A stretch of DNA of 64,000 nucleotides, from assembly GCF_023898315.1 (NCBI RefSeq), contig NC_064616.1:703853389-703917388 (forward strand). Direction: 5' to 3'. This document shows positions 39,773 to 50,100 of this stretch, in pieces. The notes beneath the pieces are model-generated. The model was not told the DNA's origin. It worked only from the letters and a program-made list of their open reading frames with translations, and did no database searches. A program made the translations under genes and the position numbers. Positions within the stretch are counted from its first letter, which is position 1; each line of letters opens with the position of its first letter. This DNA comes from Schistocerca nitens (taxonomy: Eukaryota > Arthropoda > Insecta > Orthoptera > Acrididae).

Positions 39773-42700
39773 GAGTGTCACTCACTGAACACTTGAGGAC
39801 GATTCTGTCCATAAGCTCTGTATCAATTTCAAATTCCTATGTGACTGTTGAGTCCTCAATGCTTTAATGATAATAGTGACTCATTTCTTTTACTGCTTCC
39901 ATTCGCAGGACATACTTCATATATACTTGAATGCTAAATTAATTATTTACTGTGAGGAAACCAGTCTCCTAATACTTACCTATGAATTCTATTGCTTTTG
40001 GGAAAAAGCTAGCTAAGTTCTGGCTCCAGTGATCTGCTATTGGAATCTGCATATACTTAATTGATCCTGAGTCCTCAAATACATTTGGTAAATCAGGCGT
40101 TACATTCAAAATGTACTGAAACAAAAACATAATTCAGTCAATCAAATGAAACTACTTTTTACATAAAAAATCATTGAGTAATGACTAGATATAGAGCTAT
40201 TCCCAGAAAGAACTCTTGTTATTTCATCAATTACCTTTCATGTGTAGTCAAGTATCCTCACACAGTTATGCTACTATACTTAAACTGTTGGTATCACTAA
40301 CATGGCATGATAGTGCAGGACAGCAAATGGTGCATGGACAAATGTTTTACCCTACTACATCTGTTTATGACAAATTCTTCTCCCATTTATACTGAAAAAT
40401 ACATTGTACAATGTGCTCACCCAATGTAGGTTAATTCCAAGCAATACTACCACGAAATGCAAACTAGTCTGTTGAAGTTGAGCTGAGAAAACCTTGTTAT
40501 ATCATGAGGGAACTATACTGAATTCTACAATTTGTGACAATTTGACATTATGATGAAGGTTATTACCAAGCACTGGGAATACCAGATCGAAACCATGGAT
40601 GATAATGGGCACCATAACTGTTTCCATGAGCCACAAAAATGTAACACTGGGCTTATAAGTTACAAGAAAGAGTCATTGAGGTTCAAAAATCTGGACTCTC
40701 TCTCAATTACAATTTAACCAAAAAAGAAAAGAAAGAGTGAAATGGAAGAAAATTTTAAGGTTTTATTTCCAGTATACACTAACACAAGAATAATTATGGA
40801 GGCTGGATACAATATTATGAGCATGCCCATAATATGGCATACAACTACCTGTGCCTACCCAATGAAACCTCTGAATTCTCTTTAGGATAAATTCGTATAA
40901 ATGTTCAGTGATGATCAATAGAGTTTTGTACAACTGATCACAAAGAAACTGTTCTAGTTCCTTGAGACATGAAGGAGGGTTAATTAACTCAATGATTTTT
41001 CCAATTAAGACCCACACAACTATATTTGTCATCATCATCGTCATAGTCATCATCAAAGTTACAGTACCCTGTTGAAAAAAATGTCTGCGCACTGAATGAA
41101 TATAGTAACTTAACATTGTTTTGTAGATGCTACCAGCTAACTTTCCTTTCAGTGTGACATGACAGACCAAGAAGTAATTATAGGTGTGTCCACAGTCTTC
41201 ATAATTCTTTACAACTGGATGTAAACTGTCTGGACTATGTGCTTTGCCTTATGTTCTCCACACATACATCTTGAACAAGAGGGAATAACATTTAGACAGA
41301 ATCATCAGGTGAAAATGTGTGTTTCTTTCAAATGGTTGGCAGACTAGATCATGGGCTCTGTAGACTGATAAACTCTCTTCTTGGCATTGATCTGGTTCAC
41401 AATGTGCTTGACAATAGCTGTTGTACAGTGAATGTTTTGTTATATATATTATATAAGTTTGAATATAGTAAGCAGGTTCAAGTGAATGGAGGTTGCAGTA
41501 GTTTGACAGAGAGAAAGATGCTTGCACAGGATGGAGTAACATGGAGAACTGCATCAAACCAGTCTTTGGGTTGAAAAATAACAACAATTAAAATCTTTGC
41601 AAATATTATCATTCAACCTAAATCCCTTGTTAGGTGTTGCACCCCCTCGAGGTCTATGGAGCTAAGCAAACATGCAGCACAGCCTATACTTGTGTCAGAG
41701 AGATCTTTGATGTACTCTTGATAGGCACTAACAGTTACTGACAGTAACAAAAACCACACTGAAGCAATGCCAAATGAATGGAAAAAGACTCTTGGCAGCA
41801 GTTGTAAAATGTGGTGGTAGTCTATGACATTACTCTGTAAAATACAAGGTGTAAAAATAAACAATACAACTGCAAACCCATTAGCCTCAATACTAGGTTT
41901 CTTTGCAATATATTTGTGACTGGAATCCATCCCTCACCAATTTGTATTTTTAGGACTTTAGTTTATTCTTCAAAATTTTTTGTATAACCATGCTGCAATT
42001 ACCATTTACAAAGAAGTAAGTAAAAAGCAGTACATCAATTTAAAATTCCTTATAAAATCAAATAACCTCCCTGAAAGTGCTTTAAACTATCAACAGATGT
42101 GTTTCATGATAACACAGTATCACGAGTAACACCAATGGTCTTCAGGAGTTTGGTGAATGTGACTCCGATCCACAACTGCACTGCTGGCCATTAAAATTTC
42201 AGCACCATCAAGGTGGCACACAACAAAGTGCTACATGTTCAGACAGGCAAATTATCAGAATTTCAGTACAACCACAAAAATTACATGGGAGTAACACCAT
42301 GTACATTCTGTACATAATGGAAAATTACACCGAAGTTTTCACTCAGAAACTGCAGTTGAATGTTGGTCAATTGTGGAAAGATCACGTTATGCCTCATTTC
42401 AGGAGATTTGTTTACCCGCATACGTACAAATTTGACAGCAGCAGTATTGTAGCTCCTGAGACAGTGGTTTACAGTCCAGTGCTGTCATTGCTGAAATTGG
42501 TGGGGATTCCATGACTGTTATGCAAATATGAAATTGATGGATTCAGGAGGGTCATACTCAGTGCCACAAGTTATTTGCTATCCTTGCTGTTGTTGCAGTT
42601 TTAGTGACCAGCAATGTTCTTTCATATTATGAACAGCACTGTAACGTATGAGGAACATTTGTAGAACAGTCACGAGTACATACACAATATAAATTGACAG

Positions 42701-44069
42701 CTAAAACAATACATTAAAATCAGTATGGAATATTGTTCAAAGTGAGACAGGGGCAGTAGCCATAGCCAATGACAATTTCTATTAAAAGGAATGGGAACAC
42801 TGAAAAAGTTATTGTTAAACACACCTGATAAATATGACCTGTCTTTCATAAAGTAGGTGAGAAAACTGATGTAACTAGTTATGAAGAGAAAGTAAACCAG
42901 TGGACAAAAGAAGTGACAATGGGGAAAGTGAAATAGAAAACTCTCTCTCACCACTTGTGAAGTGCAGAAAACTATTAACTTAAAAAATAAAAATTAATAT
43001 GGAGTTGTTAATAACTCAAATAAGACACTAAAAAGTGACTCTGTAATAAGTAATGTTCTTAGCCACATGTGTCATACATATTTAATGCAAGGGATTTTCT
43101 CACACACATTAAAATATGCCACTATAAGACTTCTGTATAAGATGATGTCAATTACTTTTTGCCAGTCTTTCTTCTCATACGATTTCAAAAACGGAAAGGT
43201 TTTTTTACAGGTAATTTACTTTACAATTGTCACTGACATGCACACTGGCTGAGTGGCCCTTTTGAAATCCAATCGAAAATTCACTGACCATATAACATTT
43301 TTAGATGATAATAAGCAACCAGTTGGGGAAAATTGAGAGTTGTCCAGGCACTGGGTCAACCACAGTATTTTATTACTACAGGGATGTAAATATAATGTAA
43401 GACAAAGCACCAAATTCAGAACCAATATATCAGAGATATCAATCCCATGCTGATCTAAGTATCATTTATTGAAATGATGACTACCTCCAAATGACAATCC
43501 ACCTACAGAATATAGTGAGAAAGAAATATATCAAAACTTCAAAACAAAAGCTGGAAGTAATAAGTTGCAAGGCAGTGCATAAAATGTGAACAAAGATTTG
43601 CAATGGTGGTTGATAAATACCACAGATGTCACCCTCACCTAGTATGTGACAAGCTATAGAAACAAAATAAAGATTTCACTAATAAGATCAGATAAAACAT
43701 ACTGCTGAATTCCACATGGCAAGAGGTAGTGCCCACAGTATTGTATGGATAGGAAGCCTGGATATTTTTTGAAGGAACTATCAAATATACAGGTAGTGCA
43801 AATGAAATTCCTACCAAAATTGAAGGGTTGTGAAGCAATGAAGACAAAGACAAGAATGTAAATAATTTGGGAGTAAGGAAGGCCACTCACCAAATAGCAG
43901 AAGTTTGGAGTTATTGACAGGAACACACAAAAGACAAAGAAAACTTGCTAGTTTCCATAATAGATCTTTTGTCGAGCTAGATTGCTTCCACATTACTTTA
44001 ACACAATAGTACAATTTTTCTGCACTACTTCTTAAATAGGAATTAAACTAGACTTAAGATGAAACATGA

Positions 44070-44130
<61 letters not shown>

Positions 44131-47100
44131 CTCTAACATGATAATATGACTGACACAACCTAATGACTTCATAAGTATCAGAAGATCCCTAATGTTGACA
44201 TCCTCATTAAAAAAAAAAAAAAATGCACTTAGTGCAAGTATTAACAGCTGCCTCAGTAGAGTTATTCTTTAGTGATTCTATATGGTGACGAACATGGGAA
44301 GTTCACATCAGAATATCAACAATATTGTGGAAACAATAGATTACTGCTCACTGCAAAGATGACACATCGAGTTGGAGGCAGGCACAATGAAAATACTGTT
44401 ACACATTCAGCTTTTGGCCAAAGCTTTCTTCAGAAAGGGAAAACCACACACATTCTCACAAGCAAGCATGCCTCATGCACAAATGAGTGCTACCTCTGAC
44501 CGCTCCTAAGTGGTTAGAGAGAGCAATCATGTGTGCACGAGGAATGCTTGCTTGTGTGAATGTGTGTGTTCTTTCCTTTCTGAAGAGGCCTTTCATCAAA
44601 AGCTCAATGTGTACAGAATTTTAATTGTTCCTGTCTACACCTCAATATATCATCTTTACAGTGAGTAGCAATCTCTCTCTTGTATGATTATTCTGCAATT
44701 CACACTCAAGTGATTGGCTGAGGGTACATGGAACCACTTTCAGACTATTTCTCAATAATTTTACCCTGGAATAATGTGAGAAAAATGAACCCCTAAATCT
44801 TTCAGCAAGCTCCGATTTCTCTTATTTTATTATAACAGTCATTTCTTGCTTTGTTGCTGTGTCTGACAAAGTAACCCATTATTACACTGGTGGGTGACAG
44901 CTCTTCAGAACATTGCCCTCTAGGAATGTTTGGGAAATTGAATAATGAATGAGAATCGCCAGTTGTTAATGACATGCTGCCAATGCAGCACATGAATAGA
45001 TGTCAGCAAATAAGATAAAATGCTTCAAATTTTTGAGTGTATATAGTGATGGAAAAAAATTAAATGAGCTTATTACTGAGCTTCTCAAACAATTAAGTTC
45101 AGCCACATTTGCTTTTTGTGTAATTGCTGGTCTTGGAAACAAATTTGTTACTAATCAAAATATCCACGGGTGTACTGCCGGTCTACAGTGTCCAACGGGC
45201 ACAATATTTCGGTGATCATACATGTCGCTATCATCAGGTGAACTGACGGACTGAGCTCCTGTGAACGTGCCGGCATGGAGATCCGTACACTATGGCTGCT
45301 CAGGGGGAACTGGGTTCGGTCGCGGCGGTGGCCAATTTAAATACCCTCTGCCCGCGGCGCGCTCACTCCGCCGTCCGCGCCCCGCGCCACGGTCGCGCGG
45401 TGGAACAGATTGCGACGGCATCTGAGATGACGTCGGTGTGATGGCTCTGTCCACCGTGGTCGTCACAACTATACATTTGCTCGATTTACTCTTGATTAAC
45501 CCAATCGCTGGATCCCAAGCCTTGCTAAGATTATAGCCACAGTCATGGTTTATGATGTCGTCATTGGTGCGAATTTCGATGGCCTCTTTAACAACGCTGT
45601 CCCAGTATCTCGACATCTGTACCAGAATCCTCGTGCGTTCATACTCCATAGCGTGATTTTCCGACAAACAATGTTCAGCGACCGCCGACTTGCTCGGATA
45701 CATCAGTCGAGTGTGCCTCTGGTGTTCACGGCATCGATCCTTAACGGTACGCATCGTCTGACCAATATACGACTTGCCACATTGACACGGAATCTGGTAC
45801 ACGCCGGCCTTCCTCAAACCGAGGTCATCTTTGGCGCTCCCCACCAGCGCACGAGTTTTATTCGGAGGACAAAACACAGTTCCAACCCAGTGTTTCTTCA
45901 AAATGCGGGCAATTTTCCCCGAGAGTGCGCCTGTATATGGGATAAACGCAGTTCCTACCTCCTCCCTCGTGATTTCATCCATCTCCACAGGTTGTGCTGT
46001 AGTGGTTGGGCGGAAGAGCACATTGAATCTGCCACTCTGAGTACCCATTTTTTCGAAATACCATTACGCCACATTGTCAGCAACATCAGGGCACCCACAT
46101 ATTTGTTGGCCAAATACCTGATGGGAATATTAAGTCCTTATGTGGGTAAATGCCCTCATCACATCCGTAATTCCGTGGATTTTGTTAAACGCCTTGATAG
46201 CTTCACATTAGGTGAGTCAGATATCATGGTGAGTTTTGACGTCGTTTCCTTGTTCACGAGGGTACCCCTGCGAGAGTCACTAGAATTGATAAGTCAGAAG
46301 TTTGACGAGAAGACCACTGAACTTTTTAGGCATGTCTTGACTTCCACGTATTTTCTTTTTAATGGAGAATACTACAAACAAACGGAGGGATTCGCCATGG
46401 GTAGCCCACTCTCACCGGTGGTAGCGAATTTGTACATGGAGAACTTCGAGGAGGAAGCCCTGTCGTCAGCCGAATGGAAACCACTTGCTTTTTCCGTTAC
46501 GTGGATGACACATTCGTCATCTGGCCACATGGTATGGATAAACTCCTTGACTTCCTTACACATCTAAACTCCATACACCCCAACATCAAATTCACTATGG
46601 AGACTGAAACGGAGGGTAAACTACCTTTCCTTGACGTCTTGGTCAAGAGAAGGCCTGACGGCACCCTAAGTCATGGGGTGTATCAGAAGACAACGCACAC
46701 TGATCTGTATTTGCACGCAGACAGCTGCCACCACCCTTCACAGAGGAATGGGGTACATAAAACTCTAGTACATAGGGCCTTACTATCTCTGACGCAGAGA
46801 GTCTACCCCAGGAATTGGAACATCTGAGAACTGTATTTCGAAAAAATGGGTACTCAGAGTGGCAGATTCAACGTGCTCTCCGCCCAACCACTACAGCACA
46901 ACCTGTGGAGATGGATGAAATCACGAGGAAGGAGGTAGGAACTGCGTTTATCCCATATACAGGCGCACTCTCGGGGAAAATCGCCCGCATTTTGAAGAAA
47001 CGCCGGGTCGGAACTGTGTTTTGTCCTCCGAATAAAACTCGTGCACTGGTGGGGAGCACCAAAGATGACCTCGGTTTGAGGAAGGCCGGCGTGTACCAGA

Positions 47101-50100
47101 TTCCATGTCAATGTGGCAAGTCGTATATTGGTCAGACGATGCGTACCGTCGAGGATCGATGTCGTGAACACCAGAGGCACACTCGACTGATGTATCCGAG
47201 CAAGTCGGCGGTCGCTGAACATTGTTTGTCGGAAAATCACGCTATGAAGTATGAACGCACGAGGATTCTGGTACAGACGTCGACATACTGGGACAGCGTT
47301 GTTAGAGAGGCCATCGAAATTCGCACCAATGACGACATCATAAACCGTGACTGTGGCTATAATCTTAGCAAGGCTTGGGAACCAGCGATTGGGTTAATCA
47401 AGAGTAAATTGAGCAAATGTATAGTTGTGACGACCACGGCGGACAGAGCCATCACACCGACGTCATCTCAGATGCCGTCGCAATCTGTTCCACCGCGCGA
47501 CCGTGGCGCGGGGCGCGGACGGCGGAGTGAGTGCGTCGCGGGCAGAGGGCATTTAAATCTGCCGCCGCCGTGACCGAACCCAGTTCCCCCCTGAGCAGCC
47601 ATGGTGTACGGATCTCCGTGCCGGCCCGTTCACAGGAGCTCAGTCCGTCAGTTCACCTCATGATGGCGACATGTACGATCGCCGAAATATTGTGCCCGTT
47701 GGACACTGTAGACCGGCAGTACACCCGTGGATATTTTGACTATCAAATATGCCGGGAGAAACTGAAGAATCACAAATTTATTACTCTATTGACATATTTG
47801 TATATTTTCACTCAATATTGTCCTATGTAATAATTTTCTTAGGTACCTCATCACTTAGAAAGTATTGATTGCACAAAAGTGAGCCCTATGAATAATATGC
47901 GGTGTTAACCTGTAGTCATTATGTAGGTATTTCAAGGACCTAGCCATTTTAACTGTGTCATTACAATACATATATTCACTTGCAGAACTTCATAATTGAT
48001 CCATCAAAATTTGAGAAGAACTGAGACATCCATAAAAAAATTGCCTTTATTATCCATCATTAAAGCTGCCAATGACTGAAAAAGAGTTAAATACGCAAAA
48101 AAAAAAAAATCATTTGTCCAATAACATGAAATATCTGACAGGTAGGAAACCAAGTTTTAAATCTAACCTAAATAATTTATCCTGGACAACACCTATTCCA
48201 TGGACAAATTCCTATTTAAAAATAGATGCATCTTAATGAACAACTTGTTTAAGTGTAGTTGCACAAGCAGGACTACTAAATAATGTGTTCATTAATGTTA
48301 ACACTATTCATGTATGCATGTGCTGTAAACTGATTCATTCCACATTATTTCAATAAAAGAACCACTCATATGTTCTACAGAATGGGTAAGCAAGTAATTA
48401 ACAAACTAACCTGTTAAGTCACATTTCTTAGGGTTACCAAAAGTGGCATACTTTGAGGGCCTGGTAATACACTCAAAATTAATTACGTCTTACACACATG
48501 ACTAAGAACATTACGTATTACACGGCCACACTTGAGTCTGGTTGCAGATTTCATCAACTCCATACAAATTTAACTTTCAAGGGTCATGATGATTTTTGTT
48601 ATTTCAGATGTGGTTGTGCAAGAGATTTTCATGTCACTTTATTTCTCTCATGTTGCTTCTTCAGTGTGTTAATTTGCTACCTCTTTTGAAATCCTTAAAC
48701 CAATTTTCTGCAATGTTTTGGATATAATTATATAAACACCTGCTACACATGGACCACTTTCATTGAAACAGAGTCATATTGTGTAGCTTACTTGTTTGTC
48801 TGTCTTTTAACAATGTTCCATTCTCATTTAATTTTACAATCTCTTATGTAAATTTTTGAAAAATGTGCATACTCCTTCATTTTTCTGAGAGTTTTTAAAT
48901 ATTTTACAGAACTGCTTGTGTGATTAAATTCATTCTGGATCCATATTTTTTCAGACTATTTTGTGAAGTCCCTTTGAGTTATAGCACTGTATTGAGGAAA
49001 GTGCTACCAAAAAGGTATACCAACTTATTAAGTCAGAGGATTAATTATGAGCTGGCATTAAGCTCACTGTGCACTTCATTGCAGCCTTTATTTTTCTTAA
49101 GATTCCTCTAAAATCTTTCATTGTTTTGTCATTAATCACATTCATTATTTTCTTTGAATAGCACCTAACATAGGGCAACAGCCACATGCAGTGTGAATTT
49201 TAAAACTACAGTGACGTTATTCTTATATTAAGTCATGACTTTTATACTCATACATAAATCAAGTGCCTAATTTGAATTTCACTTGTAGTGTACCTGTATG
49301 CTGTGCCTGTTTAGTGACTCCCTGTCCTCTGAATTTGATGCATTGCCCAGAAATAAGTGTGGAACTATCTCAACAGGGAAGTCCCGATCTTCTTCTAGAC
49401 CCAAGGATGAATCACAGCGGTCATCTGAATCTGAAGAGTCTGTGCTACTTGTAGCAGCAGAAGATGAACTACCACATGAAGAACCCAAATGATGGTGCTG
49501 CCTCTGAAACAAGAAATAAAAGTCATCTTTATACACTGAAAAACAGAAATAAATATTCTAAAGGCAGCTGAGAGGCTAAACAGTAAACAAATTTCTATGT
49601 GTTATGTTGTGGAAAAAATAATGATACCCAATACTGTAGTTAACAAAGTCACAACAGTATTGATGTGTTGTTCATTCTTCCATTATCTATTGCACTGTGA
49701 CAAATATAAAGTGAATGCTGCATGGGTATAGCAAGAATTCTGATCATATGAGGACTACAATACAAGTTTCATATCCTTCAAGCAGAGAGATTTTCATGGA
49801 TGGCAGAAAATTAGCAACAACTAATTTTTAATAATGAGAATGGGGATTTTTTTTTAGAACATTCCACAACATAGCTGTCAGAAGTTGATTTTCTAGTTTA
49901 ATAACCAGAGCTTCCATTATTCTGCTTTCCCTTAACTCTGGTCCTTCATTACACCTGTGTGATCAAAGTGATAAAAAGTGCTGTAAATTACACACACTCA
50001 ATGAAGATGAAGTGAAAATTCAACTCATAGTATCTACTGATCATATGTGAGAAGTCTTAGGTTTATACAGTAGATTTGTGAATTTTTTTTAAATTGGATC

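Larger units (their letters stand above)
45153..47771 (+). mobile_element. Penelope-like retroelement with inverted pseudo-LTR arms
   Basis: Architecture: an inverted partial copy (45155-46063) followed by a 5'-truncated copy on the plus strand (46064-47771). Both end with the same outer sequence in opposite orientation; the right end has 32 extra bases (47740-47771), reminiscent of the short tail extension known for Penelope. Target duplication acaaatttRttact at 45139-45152 and 47772-47785, 13 of 14 identical. Proteins: reverse transcriptase with YVDD box and a C-terminal GIY-YIG endonuclease, the combination that defines Penelope. Frameshifts between the domains make it inactive. It lies inside the 9.2 kb Mkp3 intron. 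Confidence 0.93.

Noticed and set aside
40763-41170. 135-codon minus-strand frame as a gene
   Set aside because: No family signature; its Met/Thr run comes from a simple repeat.
45545-46040. Plus-strand frame opposite the left Penelope arm
   Set aside because: Shadow of the GIY-YIG frame; only its continuation beyond 46064 is real RT.
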